NCBI GenBank assembly: GCA_902511185.1
Contig: CABXEK010000002.1
Location: forward strand, 1-64,000
DNA from: an uncultured Pelagibacteraceae bacterium
Lineage (GTDB): Bacteria > Pseudomonadota > Alphaproteobacteria > Pelagibacterales > Pelagibacteraceae
Length of the DNA: 64,000 bases
Reading direction: 5' to 3'
The translations under genes were made by a program, and so were the position numbers. Under the pieces are notes generated by a model. It ran no database searches and had not been told where the DNA came from. It worked only from the letters and a program-made list of their open reading frames with translations. Below are positions 1-10,933 of the stretch, piece after piece. Position 1 is the first letter of the stretch, and each line of letters starts with the position of its first letter.

Positions 1-113
1 ATTTACTTAAATTATTTATTAACATTTTTTTGTTCTTTAATTATAAATAAAAATTTAAACAATATATTGTTTTACTTATTTAAATCATAATATATAAATT
101 TTTCTTTCATCAA

Positions 114-1508
114 ATGAATAATAAAAAACGAATTTACTTAGAAATTGAGTCAAAAAGACGTGAATTATATTCAAGAATCTATTTTGCAATTAAAGCAGCA
201 AAAAAAAATTTTTCCGTAGTTATTTCAAAAAAATCAAGATTATACGAAAATTTGAAGGGTAATCTTCAAAAAGGCCATGTTATTTTAAAATCAGCATCAA
301 TTGGGCCAGAAAAAACGATAAAATTTTTAAAAAAATTTGATCATAAAGTATATGCATGTGATGAAGAGGGTGCATTATTAATTAATGTGCTTGATACAAG
401 CGAAAGAGTAACTAACAATAGTGTAGAAAGTTTAAAAAATTATTTTTGTTGGGGAAAAAAAGAGTTTCTTTTTATCAAAAATAGAAAAAAAAAAATCAAA
501 TCAAAAAACATAGAAATTACTGGAAATACAAGAATTGAGTTATTGAAAAAAAAAAATCTTTATATTTACAAGCCTCAAATAAATAAAATTAAAGATCAGT
601 ATAAAAAATTTAACTTATATTTAACTTCTTTTCATCGATATAACTCAATAAATGACAACATCTCTATTTTAAAAAATAATAAATTAGAAGTTAGAAATTT
701 ATTTAACAAACATAATAAAAAAGAAATTATTAAAATAAGAAAAAGAGTTATAGAAATACAAAAAAAGAACTTTGAAAAAACAATAGAATTTTTTAGATCT
801 TATGAAAATAGTGAATTAAATATACCTTTAATTATAAGACCACATCCTGCAGAAAATATACAAGTTTACATGGATATGATTAAAAACTTCAAAAAAATAA
901 AAATTTGCTTTGATTATTCAAGTACAAATGCATGGATCTTAGCAAGTGAAAAAGTTATATCATGCAATTGTACTGCTCAAGTTGAAGCTTTTATAATGAA
1001 CAAACCATCTATTAATTTGATGCATTATAATGACAAACATTTGGAACTTAAGGAAGTATTAATGTGTTCAATAAATGTAAAAAAAAATAAGGAAGCAATC
1101 AACTTATTAAAATTATCAAATAAAGAAATTAATAAAAAAATTAATCGAAAATTAATCTTAAAAAAACTTAATGAAACCTTCTGTAATATCAAAAGCAATA
1201 CATGTGCAGTTCAAAATATGATTAATATTTTATCAAAAAATAAAAACTTTATTGATTATAATAAAGATAAAAAGACTAACTGGTATTATTTTTACTATTT
1301 TATGATTAGAAATTATTTAAAAAGTAAAATTTATAACTTTTTACACAGTAAGAAAGATATGAAAAGAAATTCACAAAAAATTGATGGGATAATTTTAGAA
1401 GAGGTTGTTGATTTAATAAAACAGTTTTCGAAAAAAGATTTTGATAAATTTATTATAAAACAGCTGTATCCTGGTGTAATCTGTGTAGAAAAGAAAACAA
1501 TAAGATAA
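114..1508 (+). CDS. surface carbohydrate/capsule biosynthesis-type protein (GT-B-like, putative)
   Basis: 464 aa ORF; late motif IIRPHPAE and 'SSTNAWILASEKVISCNCTAQVEAFIMNKPSINL' resembles surface-carbohydrate/polysaccharide transferases; glycan island context. Confidence 0.55.
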   Translation: MNNKKRIYLEIESKRRELYSRIYFAIKAAKKNFSVVISKKSRLYENLKGNLQKGHVILKSASIGPEKTIKFLKKFDHKVYACDEEGALLINVLDTSERVTNNSVESLKNYFCWGKKEFLFIKNRKKKIKSKNIEITGNTRIELLKKKNLYIYKPQINKIKDQYKKFNLYLTSFHRYNSINDNISILKNNKLEVRNLFNKHNKKEIIKIRKRVIEIQKKNFEKTIEFFRSYENSELNIPLIIRPHPAENIQVYMDMIKNFKKIKICFDYSSTNAWILASEKVISCNCTAQVEAFIMNKPSINLMHYNDKHLELKEVLMCSINVKKNKEAINLLKLSNKEINKKINRKLILKKLNETFCNIKSNTCAVQNMINILSKNKNFIDYNKDKKTNWYYFYYFMIRNYLKSKIYNFLHSKKDMKRNSQKIDGIILEEVVDLIKQFSKKDFDKFIIKQLYPGVICVEKKTIR

Positions 1509-1648
1509 TTAAAAACTTTCAAAAATTAGATAATAAAATTACTTTTTTAAGTATGCAATTAACACAAATATAAACTGGGTTAAAAAATTTATTTTAATGT
1601 TTAATTTACTATATAAATAAATAATAGGTTAATTTTAAAAAGAAAGTA

Positions 1649-2746
1649 TTATTTAATAGATGTCACTAAATTATAATATTCTTTTAAATTTTTATGATAA
1701 TCAAATCTATCTAATTTATTTATTGAATGTTTTAATAATTTGACACAATTCTTTTTATTTTTATGATAATAAATAATTTTTTTAGATAATTCTCTATAAT
1801 CCCCAACCTTAAATAGTAAGCCCCCTTTACCATTTAACAAAATTTCTTTTGGACCAGTTCTACAATTACTAGAAATGACAAACTTTCTTAAAGCTAAGCT
1901 TTCTAACAAAACATTAGGAAGACCTTCGAACTTTGAAGTTAAAATAAATAATTCTGTTTGTTTTATTAAGGGGTAGGGATTCTCTAAAAAATTTATAATT
2001 TTTATTTTTTTAGAGAGTTTATATCTATTAATATATTCTTTTAGATTTGATTTTAAAACTCCTCTTCCAACTATAATTGCTTCAAAATCAATAACTGATT
2101 TAATGATATTTAATGATTTAATTAAAGTAATTTGATCCTTTTGATCTGTAAATCTTCCTATATTTAAAATTTTTAAAATTTTCTTTTTTTTATTTTTAAA
2201 ATATTTTTTCGACTTTTTTTTTGATTTTTTAATAATATTTTCTAGATCAAGAGGATTATATATACACTTTGAGTTAACGTTAAATTCTTTTTTAAGGTCT
2301 TTTTTGAATTCAAAACTGTTAACCATAACTCTGTCTGCTTTATTAATAAAAAATTTAAATATTTTTTTTTTGAGCAAATTTTTAGTCCAACCAATTGGAG
2401 CAGAATTAGACCTGACAATTATTTTAATATTAAATATTTTACACAAAATTATGCAATAAATATTTGCCTGAAAAGCAAATACCACTAAGTTTTTGTTCTT
2501 TAATATTTCATATAACAATAAAATTATTGACAAGAAATATTTAATTTTTCTGGATTTTTTATCCCATAAATTTGATTTTAATGTAATAAAATTAATATTA
2601 TTTGATAGTTTCTTTTGAAACTTTTTAGAAATAGTGAGTACGCTTACCTTTATTTTTCTTGAAAGATAATTAGAAATTATAAACATGTTTTTTTCAACAC
2701 CACCTCCTTCTATTGAAGGTATAAAAATTATTAATTTTTTTTTCAT
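1649..2746 (-). CDS. glycosyltransferase family 4 (GT-B)
   Basis: N-term 'PSIEGGGVEKNM', C-term 'FILTSKFEGLPNVLLESLALRKFVISSNCRTGPKEIL' typical of GT4. Confidence 0.85.
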   Translation of the reverse strand: MKKKLIIFIPSIEGGGVEKNMFIISNYLSRKIKVSVLTISKKFQKKLSNNINFITLKSNLWDKKSRKIKYFLSIILLLYEILKNKNLVVFAFQANIYCIILCKIFNIKIIVRSNSAPIGWTKNLLKKKIFKFFINKADRVMVNSFEFKKDLKKEFNVNSKCIYNPLDLENIIKKSKKKSKKYFKNKKKKILKILNIGRFTDQKDQITLIKSLNIIKSVIDFEAIIVGRGVLKSNLKEYINRYKLSKKIKIINFLENPYPLIKQTELFILTSKFEGLPNVLLESLALRKFVISSNCRTGPKEILLNGKGGLLFKVGDYRELSKKIIYYHKNKKNCVKLLKHSINKLDRFDYHKNLKEYYNLVTSIK

Positions 2747-2860
2747 TTGATAATTATATTAAACTGGGAATTCATTTATATCATTTATCATTATTTGTCT
2801 TAAAATATAATTAGAAGAATTAAGAACTTAATTGTATTAATATAATATAAAAATTAAATT

Positions 2861-3847
2861 ATGAATATTTTAATTACTGGTGTTGCAGGATTTATTGGAT
2901 TTCACCTAGCATCTGAATTGTTAAAAAAAAGATATAATATAATAGGTCTTGATAATTTAAATGATTATTATTCTCCAAAATATAAAAATCAGAGGCTAAA
3001 TTTATTAAGAAGAAAAAAAAAATTTAAATTTTTAAAAATTGATTTAAAAAAAAAAAAGGATTTAGATTTAGTTTTTAAAAAATTTAAGCCTAAGGTAATT
3101 TTCCATCTAGCTTCACAACCAGGGATAATGTATTCTTTTAAAAATCCTAAAACTTACGTTACAAATAATATAGATGTTACCAAAAATTTAATTGAACAAT
3201 CTCTTAAAAATAAAATTGAAAAGTTTTATTTTACATCTTCAAGTTCAGTTTATGGGAATAAAAAAAAATTTCCAATTACTGAAAAAAGTTCTCTTGAACC
3301 AATAAATACTTACGCTAAAACTAAACAACAGTGTGAAAAAATTTTATTAAAAAAATTTAAGAATAGTGGTGTTGACTTAAAAATATTTAGACCTTTTACT
3401 GTATATGGACCTTATGCGCGTCCAGATATGATTTTTATAACTTATTTAAAAAAAGTTATGAGTGATGAAATATTTTTTTTATATAATTATGGTAATTATA
3501 TTAGAGATTTTACTTATGTTGAAGATTTAGCTAAAATTTTATCTAAGTTTCTAAGAGTAAAAAAACTTAAAAATAAAATTTTTAACATTTGCTCTTCTAA
3601 ACCAATAAAAGTTAAGAAATTAATTAACATAATAAACAAAAAAATAACTTATAAACCTAATATTGTTCTGAAACCGTATCGTAATGGTGAAATGAAAAAA
3701 ACTTATGGTGATAATAAATTACTAAAAAAAACAATCAATTTTAATAAATTTACTACTATAGAAAATGGAATTAAAAAAACTTTAAATTGGTATAAAAAAT
3801 TTAACAATAAAAAAATTCTTTATTTTAACAAGGTAAAATATAAGTAA
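2861..3847 (+). CDS. NAD-dependent sugar epimerase, UDP-glucuronate 4-epimerase-like
   Basis: GVAGFIG Rossmann motif, 'DNLNDYYSPKYKNQRL', 'SSSSVYG', YAKTK catalytic motif. Confidence 0.85.
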   Translation: MNILITGVAGFIGFHLASELLKKRYNIIGLDNLNDYYSPKYKNQRLNLLRRKKKFKFLKIDLKKKKDLDLVFKKFKPKVIFHLASQPGIMYSFKNPKTYVTNNIDVTKNLIEQSLKNKIEKFYFTSSSSVYGNKKKFPITEKSSLEPINTYAKTKQQCEKILLKKFKNSGVDLKIFRPFTVYGPYARPDMIFITYLKKVMSDEIFFLYNYGNYIRDFTYVEDLAKILSKFLRVKKLKNKIFNICSSKPIKVKKLINIINKKITYKPNIVLKPYRNGEMKKTYGDNKLLKKTINFNKFTTIENGIKKTLNWYKKFNNKKILYFNKVKYK

Positions 3848-3861
3848 TTATTTTCAAAAAT

Positions 3862-5010
3862 ATGAAAAAAACTATTTATTATTGGTCACCATGTTTAACA
3901 CATGTAGGCACAATTAAGTCAACTTTAAATTCTTCAATAGCGCTAGCAAAATATAATTCAAATTATGAAGTAATATTGTTAAACGTTTTTGGAGAATGGA
4001 ATACACACAAAGAATACTTAAATAAAAATGGTGTAAAAGTTAAAAATTTAACTTTTAGTTTTAAAAATTTACTTCCAAAATATGGATTTATTCAAAGTAG
4101 ATTTTCTTATATTTTAATTTCCTTAATTTCGTTTATACCTCTACTAATACTTTTGAAAAAAGAAAAACCTAATTACATAATTGTCCATCTTATTACTTCA
4201 CTTCCAATTTTATTATTTAATCTTTTTTCTTTTAATACAAAACTAATTTTAAGAATATCTGGATATCCAAAACTAAATTATCTAAGAAAAAAATTTTGGC
4301 AATTTTCATCAAAAAAAATTTCAAATATAACATGTCCAACAATTGAATTAATGAACGACTTACAAGATAAAAATATTTTCAAAAAAGACAAGATTTCTGT
4401 ACTTTATGACGCTATTTTAAATATTAATGATTTTAATAAAAAAATAAATAATAATAATTTCTCCCAAGCTCATTTAATGCCAGATAATTTTTTTTTATCT
4501 GTTGGTAGATTAACAGAACAAAAAAATTATTTTTATCTTTTGGATGAGTTCAAAGTATTTTGTAACAAATATCCTAGTCAAAAACTTTTGATTATAGGTG
4601 ATGGCGAATTGAGAACAAAAATAGAGAAATCAATTAAACAATTGGATTTAACAAATAACGTATTTCTTATTGGACATACAAATAATGTTTATTATTTTAT
4701 GAAAAGAGCTAGCGCATTTATATTGTCCTCTTTATGGGAAGAGGTAGGATTTGTGATAGTGGAAGCCGCAGTATCAAACTTACCAATAATATCAAGTGAT
4801 TGTAAAAATGGACCAAAAGAGTTTTTGTCTTATGGGGAAGGAGGCTTTTTGTTTAATAGCAACAAAAAACAAGACTTATGTAATTCACTCTTATTATTTA
4901 TGAACACAAATGAAAAAGAAATTTTAAAAAAAAAAATTAGTGCAAAAAAAAATTCTTCAAAATTCACCATGTATAGACATCAAATACAATTAAAAAATTT
5001 ATTAAATTAA
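3862..5010 (+). CDS. glycosyltransferase family 4
   Basis: 'SVGRLTEQKNYFYLLDEF' and 'ILSSLWEEVGFVIVEAAVSNLPIISSDCKNGPKEFL'. Confidence 0.85.
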   Translation: MKKTIYYWSPCLTHVGTIKSTLNSSIALAKYNSNYEVILLNVFGEWNTHKEYLNKNGVKVKNLTFSFKNLLPKYGFIQSRFSYILISLISFIPLLILLKKEKPNYIIVHLITSLPILLFNLFSFNTKLILRISGYPKLNYLRKKFWQFSSKKISNITCPTIELMNDLQDKNIFKKDKISVLYDAILNINDFNKKINNNNFSQAHLMPDNFFLSVGRLTEQKNYFYLLDEFKVFCNKYPSQKLLIIGDGELRTKIEKSIKQLDLTNNVFLIGHTNNVYYFMKRASAFILSSLWEEVGFVIVEAAVSNLPIISSDCKNGPKEFLSYGEGGFLFNSNKKQDLCNSLLLFMNTNEKEILKKKISAKKNSSKFTMYRHQIQLKNLLN

Positions 5011-5014
5011 TCTT

Positions 5015-5827
5015 ATGAGAACATCTTCAAAAATTAATATAGCAAAATTAATATCAAGATTAGTTATCTTCTTTTTTAAAAAAAAAAAGATTTGCCTTAA
5101 AAGAAATGGATTAAATTGGAGTCTAGATTTAAATGAAGCAATAGATTTATCAATTTATTTAACTGGACGTTTTGAGCCCTCAATTTTTAACATTATAAAA
5201 ACATTGTCTGAAAACAAAAATTATGACTATATAGATATTGGTGCTAATAATGGAGCTCACAGCTTGTATCTAGCTCAAAAATTTACTAAATCCAAAATAT
5301 ATGCAATTGAGCCTACAGATTATTCTTTTAACAAACTTTTAAAAAATATTGAGTTAAATCCTGGCATCAAAAATCAAATAATTCCAATCCAATCTTTTGT
5401 GACATCTAAAGTGAATAAACCAGATAGTGTTTATACAAGTTGGAAGCTGAATTCTGATGAAAAAAAACATTCTGAACACTTAGGAGTTAAAAAATCTTTA
5501 GAAAATTGTACTTTAATTACATTAGATTCCTTAGCTGAAAAAAATAAAATTGAAAAATCAATTATTAAATGTGATGTAGATGGAAATGAACTATTTGTAT
5601 TTGACAGTGGAATTAATTTCATAAGTAAATTTAAACCTAGAATTATTATGGAACTTGCACCATATTTATATCCTGAGAATGGTTATAAATCCTCTCAATT
5701 ATTTAATTTTTTTAAGCAATTTGGTTATAAATACTTTGAGGTATCTACCAAAAAAGAAATTCATGATATTCAAGATTTTTCTGATGCAATACCAACGGGA
5801 TCTAGTAAAAATATATTTCTTATTTAA
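5015..5827 (+). CDS. FkbM family methyltransferase
   Basis: 'YDYIDIGANNGAHSLYLAQKF', 'IIKCDVDGNELFVFDSG'. Confidence 0.8.
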   Translation: MRTSSKINIAKLISRLVIFFFKKKKICLKRNGLNWSLDLNEAIDLSIYLTGRFEPSIFNIIKTLSENKNYDYIDIGANNGAHSLYLAQKFTKSKIYAIEPTDYSFNKLLKNIELNPGIKNQIIPIQSFVTSKVNKPDSVYTSWKLNSDEKKHSEHLGVKKSLENCTLITLDSLAEKNKIEKSIIKCDVDGNELFVFDSGINFISKFKPRIIMELAPYLYPENGYKSSQLFNFFKQFGYKYFEVSTKKEIHDIQDFSDAIPTGSSKNIFLI

Positions 5828-5850
5828 ATAAACAAAAAATAAAAAATTAG

Positions 5851-6600
5851 ATGGATTTAGTAACTGTTATAATTCCGTATTATAAAAAAAAAAAATATAT
5901 AGCCAAAACTATAAAATCCGTAATTGTTCAATCATATAAAAATATAGAGATTATAATAATTTATGATAATGAAACTGATGCAGAATTGAATTATATCAAA
6001 AAGTTAAAAATTTTAGACTCAAGAATAAAATTAATTGTAAATAATAAAAATATTGGTGCTGGAAAGTCAAGAAATAGAGGAATTCAAATAGCAAAAGGTA
6101 AATATATTTCTTTTTTAGACTCAGATGATTTATGGAAAAAAGATAAATTAAAAAAACAATTGAGAATTATGAAAAGAAAAAATTTAAGTATTACTCATAC
6201 ATCTTATGAAATTATTGAAAAAAATAATAAAATTATTGGCTATAGGGCAGCCAGAACTTTTGATAATGTTGACTCTCTCATGAGATCTTGTGATATTGGA
6301 CTATCAACCGTAGTAATTAAAAAGTCAATATTAAAAAAAAGTGATTGCTTTTCAAGCATGAAAACAAAAGAAGATTTTGTTTTTTGGCTTAAATTATTGA
6401 GTAAAAATTTTAAAATATATGGAATTCAAATATATTTAACAAAATGGAGAAAATTAAATAATTCTCTTTCATCATCAGTTCTACAAAGGCTTTTAGATGG
6501 ATTTACTATTTATAATAAATATTTAAAGATGAACTTTGTAAAATCAATATATTATTTATTTTTATTGTCTATTAATTCAATTATTAAAAAAATAGTTTAA
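5851..6600 (+). CDS. glycosyltransferase family 2
   Basis: 'VTVIIPYYKKKKYIAKTIKSVIVQSYKNIEIIII', 'GAGKSRNRGIQIAKGKYISFLDSDDLW'. Confidence 0.88.
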   Translation: MDLVTVIIPYYKKKKYIAKTIKSVIVQSYKNIEIIIIYDNETDAELNYIKKLKILDSRIKLIVNNKNIGAGKSRNRGIQIAKGKYISFLDSDDLWKKDKLKKQLRIMKRKNLSITHTSYEIIEKNNKIIGYRAARTFDNVDSLMRSCDIGLSTVVIKKSILKKSDCFSSMKTKEDFVFWLKLLSKNFKIYGIQIYLTKWRKLNNSLSSSVLQRLLDGFTIYNKYLKMNFVKSIYYLFLLSINSIIKKIV

Positions 6601-6601
6601 A

Positions 6602-7627
6602 ATGTTTTACTATCTTTTATTTCCATTGCTAGCTCTCGTAGTTAATTTAATTATTAAAAGAAATAAAATATTATTAAATAATGTACAATTAAGTCACCAA
6701 AAATTAACAAATATTCACGTACCATCTGTAGGGGGCTACTTTTTAATAATTCCAATAATTGTTTTTTTTTATAAAGATAATATTTTCTTCTCTACAATAT
6801 CTATTTTTATTTTTTTATTGGGAGTTTTTTCTGATTTAAATATTTTATCTTCACCTAAAAAAAGATTTTTTATTCAGTTGATATTAGTTTTAGTGTTTGT
6901 TTTTTTAAAAAAGATAGAAGTTTTGCCAACTAGAATAGATTATCTTGATACAATATTTTTAAATACTTATTGGAGCTATTTTTTCACAGTATTTTGTTTA
7001 ATGATATTAATAAATGGCTCAAACTTTATTGATGGTTTAAATGGTTTATTGTTAGGATATTTGTTAATTATATTATTTATTATTTATAAACTAAATTTAT
7101 TTAATCACATTAATATTTCTACTGACCAAATAACTTTTTTAATTTATATTTGTTTTATAATATTAATTTTTAATTTAAGTAATCAATTTTTTTTAGGTGA
7201 TAGTGGAGCATACTTTTTAAGTTTTTTTACCGGATTTATATTAATTGAAATTTATAGTATGCATAAAGAATTATCACCATACTTTATCATTTTATTGCTT
7301 TGGTACCCATGCTTTGAAAATCTTTTTTCAATTCTTAGAAAACTAATAAAAAAAAGATCTGTATTAAAACCTGATAATGAACATTTGCATCAATTAATAT
7401 TTATTTTAATCAAAAATAAATTTACCTCACACAACTTATTTGCCAACATACTTTCAGGGTTATTAATAAACTTTTTTAATTTTATATTATTATATTGGGG
7501 ATCAACAAATCCTTATAACACCAAGTTTCAATTAAGCTTATTTTTAATGGCTATATTTTTCTATGTTATTATTTATTTAATTATTAAAATATATTTAAAA
7601 AATTTAATTATTTCACTTAAAGAATAG
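6602..7627 (+). CDS. MraY/WecA-like polyprenyl-phosphate sugar-1-phosphate transferase
   Basis: Polytopic; 'NGSNFIDGLNGL', 'NQFFLGDSGAYFLSFFTGF', 'PDNEHLHQLIF' motifs of the glycosyl transferase 4 (MraY/WecA) family. Confidence 0.85.
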   Translation: MFYYLLFPLLALVVNLIIKRNKILLNNVQLSHQKLTNIHVPSVGGYFLIIPIIVFFYKDNIFFSTISIFIFLLGVFSDLNILSSPKKRFFIQLILVLVFVFLKKIEVLPTRIDYLDTIFLNTYWSYFFTVFCLMILINGSNFIDGLNGLLLGYLLIILFIIYKLNLFNHINISTDQITFLIYICFIILIFNLSNQFFLGDSGAYFLSFFTGFILIEIYSMHKELSPYFIILLLWYPCFENLFSILRKLIKKRSVLKPDNEHLHQLIFILIKNKFTSHNLFANILSGLLINFFNFILLYWGSTNPYNTKFQLSLFLMAIFFYVIIYLIIKIYLKNLIISLKE

Positions 7628-8281
7628 TTTAAGCATTGATATGAGTATAAGAAAACCATCTTTAAAAGCATTCACTTTTTTTTTGCCTCCAAATCTAGCT
7701 CTTTCGTTCGATTTTGTTGTAGCGAGTAAATAGTTTTTTTTATGAGCTTTAATTGGTAGCTCAACACAGAATGTGAAATCCTTATTTTTAATATCTAGTT
7801 TTTTAAATATCTCAGTTGAACCAACTACATAAGTATAAAGTATATCTGTAACCTTTAATCCAAATAATACTTTTCCTAATTTGGTAAAAAAAAAATTACC
7901 TACGTAAGTGATAATATTATCATCTTCACTACTACAATTATCTTCATATCTACTAGCAAAGACCAATTTAATTTTATCATCTTTAATGATTTCATACATT
8001 TGTTTTAATTCAATTGGATTAAAAGAACCATCTGCATTAAAGATAGAAAAATATTTGGTTGTTACACTGTTAATACCTTCAATTAAAGCAGCACCATATC
8101 CTTGGTTTTTTTGATAAATTATTTTACAATTATAATTTCTTATAGAATTTATAGTTTCTATATCTGTTCTTTCTAATACTATAATTATTTTTAAATTATA
8201 TTTTTTTAACTCTTCAAGAACTGTAGGAAGAGATTCCTTTTCTCTTTTGGCAGGAATTACTAGTGTTAAATCATTTATCAT
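7613..8281 (-). CDS. glycosyltransferase family 2, DPM1-like, with 'NADGS' motif
   Basis: 'LTLVIPAKREKESLPTVLEEL', 'GYGAALIEGINSVTTKYFSIFNADGSFNP'; paralogous to 15391-16074. Confidence 0.78.
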   Translation of the reverse strand: MINDLTLVIPAKREKESLPTVLEELKKYNLKIIIVLERTDIETINSIRNYNCKIIYQKNQGYGAALIEGINSVTTKYFSIFNADGSFNPIELKQMYEIIKDDKIKLVFASRYEDNCSSEDDNIITYVGNFFFTKLGKVLFGLKVTDILYTYVVGSTEIFKKLDIKNKDFTFCVELPIKAHKKNYLLATTKSNERARFGGKKKVNAFKDGFLILISMLKLFFK

Positions 8282-8443
8282 TTAATTATTATATAATTGG
8301 TTATATGTACTAAATATAGAGAAATGTAAAATACTAAGCTTTAAATAAGTATTATATTAATAATAATGTAGTAATTTTTTTTTAAAACAGTATTTATGGC
8401 TATCATTAACTCTATTTAAATTGATCAAGGAATAAAAATAATA

Positions 8444-10150
8444 ATGTCAAATTTTTTCATACTATTTATTTCTTATTTTTTAATTTTATTTTCAATATTA
8501 GGCTATGGATCATTTTTATCTAGATTACATCAAAGCTCTATTTCTATTAATATTGGATTTAAAGGAATATATGGTATATTTTTTTTAATTATCTACTCTT
8601 ACTTATCACATTATTTTATCTCACATAATCTAAAGCACAATGTTGTTATTCTTTTGATTGGAATTTTGATTTTTATTTTAAATTTTAATAAAGAATTTGA
8701 TAAGAAAAATTTTTTTATTTTAACTATTTCATTTATAATTCTTTTTATTGCTTTACTTATTTTTAAAACACATGATGATTTTCCATATTATCATTTTGGT
8801 TATAGTTACTATCTTACACAAGAACCAATGATAATTGGTGTTGGCCAATATAATCATGGTTTTAGAACACCATCTTCAATTTTATATTTAAACTCTCTAT
8901 TTTATTTACCATTTATAAAATATTTTTCATTTGAGATACCAGCATTATTGATCTTAGGTTTTTCAAACTTAATTTTATTTTTTAATATAAAAGAATATTT
9001 TGAACGTAAAAAATTTAACTATATTTTTTATTTAAATTTATTGTTTCTTGCTTTTTTAAATATTTTTTTTTATAGAATACAAGAACACGGAACTGACCGC
9101 TCAGCACAAATTCTTATTTCAATTTTATTTATTCAAATTCTAACATTAATAAATTTTGACAAAAGTTACAAAACTCAGATAAGTAATATACTAGTTTTAC
9201 TTGGTATCATTGTTTCGTTAAAAGCATTTTATATTCTCTATTTAGTCGTACTTTTGCCATTGATTTGGATTTTTTATAAAGAAAAAAAATTAAATACATC
9301 AATTTGGTATCTATTAAAAAATAAGTATTTTTATCTGTTTCTGTTGCTAGTTTTACTTACTTTGTTGGTATATTTTTTCAACACAGGGTGTTTGATTTAT
9401 CCGCTGTCAGTAAGTTGTTTTAATAATTTTGAATGGTCATTAGGAGCAGAGGTAGCACTAAAAATGAATAATCATTATAATCTTTGGTCTAAAGGAGGAC
9501 ATACACCAAATTTTAAAGTAAGTGATCCAGAAACTTATTTACAAAATTTTAATTGGGTTTCAAATTGGATAAATATATATTTTTTTAATAAGGTCTCGGA
9601 TTTTTTAATTGGCTTACTAGCACTGGTTATAATTACCTTTGTTATTTTTAATTATAAAAAAAATAAAAAATTAAACTTAAATTATTCAAAAAAAAATATT
9701 ATTTTAATCTATAGTATAGTATTGATTTTATTTTTTGAGTGGTTTGTAAATCATCCTGCACTCCGTTATGGTGGCTATATCTTAGTTAGTTTATTATTGT
9801 TTATTCCATTTTCAATTTTTTTAGAGAAAAATCAAATTTCAATTGATAAATTGAAGCTAAAATTGAAAATTTTAATTTCAATTACAATTATAGTTTTTAT
9901 TTCAAGAAATGCAGTCCGAATAAATAATGAAATTGAACAATATAATTATAAACCTATTTCAAATTCATTTTATCGTATGCATGAAGGCCACTTTAGAATA
10001 GCATCCAATTTTGAAGGCTTAATAAAAAATTACAAAGATTGCAAGGATAAATTGAAAACATGTGATTTAAAAAGATCAAAATATGTTAGAGAAGTTTATC
10101 CTGGTAGATATATTTTTATAACTGATTTTTACTTAACTAAAGATGATTAA
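8444..10150 (+). CDS. polytopic membrane protein of surface glycan island
   Basis: 568 aa, many hydrophobic segments; no specific motif recognised. Confidence 0.6.
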   Translation: MSNFFILFISYFLILFSILGYGSFLSRLHQSSISINIGFKGIYGIFFLIIYSYLSHYFISHNLKHNVVILLIGILIFILNFNKEFDKKNFFILTISFIILFIALLIFKTHDDFPYYHFGYSYYLTQEPMIIGVGQYNHGFRTPSSILYLNSLFYLPFIKYFSFEIPALLILGFSNLILFFNIKEYFERKKFNYIFYLNLLFLAFLNIFFYRIQEHGTDRSAQILISILFIQILTLINFDKSYKTQISNILVLLGIIVSLKAFYILYLVVLLPLIWIFYKEKKLNTSIWYLLKNKYFYLFLLLVLLTLLVYFFNTGCLIYPLSVSCFNNFEWSLGAEVALKMNNHYNLWSKGGHTPNFKVSDPETYLQNFNWVSNWINIYFFNKVSDFLIGLLALVIITFVIFNYKKNKKLNLNYSKKNIILIYSIVLILFFEWFVNHPALRYGGYILVSLLLFIPFSIFLEKNQISIDKLKLKLKILISITIIVFISRNAVRINNEIEQYNYKPISNSFYRMHEGHFRIASNFEGLIKNYKDCKDKLKTCDLKRSKYVREVYPGRYIFITDFYLTKDD

Positions 10151-10874
10151 AATTATTATACTCAACATATTAAAATATTTTGATTTGTTTTATCAATTAA
10201 AAATGTTTAAGTTTTTAAAGAAAAAAGGTTTTTCGAAATTTGAAATATTTTTTGATGTAGGCGCACATAGAGGAGAAACAATTAAATTATTTACAAAAAA
10301 CTTCGAAATTGAAAAAATTTATTCATTTGAGCCAAGTAAAATTAATTTTGATTATTTAAAAAAAAATTCATTAAATTTTAGTAAAACAAAAAAAAATGTC
10401 CAAATTATTACAGAGAATTTTGCCTTTGGAGACAAAAATAATGATGTCAAAATCAAGCATTTAAATGAAAGTTCATCTTCGACTATTAATGAAATAGATA
10501 CTAACTCAAAATATTTTAGAAAAAAATCTTTTTTATTATACAATAATCAAGACAATAAATTTTATAAAGAAGAAAATACAATCCAAAAAAAATTATGTGA
10601 TTATATTTTGGATAATAATATTTCCAAAATTGACTTTTTAAAAATAGATACTGAAGGTTATGAGATGAAAGTTTTACTTGGTCTTGAAAAAGAATTTAAA
10701 AGAATATCTATTATTATGTTTGAGCATCATTTTAATGACATGATAGTTAAAAACTATAAATTTCGTGACATTAATAATTTATTGAGAGTTAATAATTTTA
10801 TTCAAATTTATAAGTATAAAATGCCTTTTAGAAAAACGTTTGAATATATCTATGTTAGAAGAGATCTTCATTAA
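10143..10874 (+). CDS. FkbM family methyltransferase
   Basis: 'FEIFFDVGAHRGETIKLFTKNF', 'IDFLKIDTEGYEMKVLLG'. Confidence 0.85.
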   Translation: MIKIIILNILKYFDLFYQLKMFKFLKKKGFSKFEIFFDVGAHRGETIKLFTKNFEIEKIYSFEPSKINFDYLKKNSLNFSKTKKNVQIITENFAFGDKNNDVKIKHLNESSSSTINEIDTNSKYFRKKSFLLYNNQDNKFYKEENTIQKKLCDYILDNNISKIDFLKIDTEGYEMKVLLGLEKEFKRISIIMFEHHFNDMIVKNYKFRDINNLLRVNNFIQIYKYKMPFRKTFEYIYVRRDLH

Positions 10875-10933
10875 AAATTAACTTAACGAAATTAAAAAAA
10901 GATTGTAAAATAATTTGCAAAATATATTTAAAA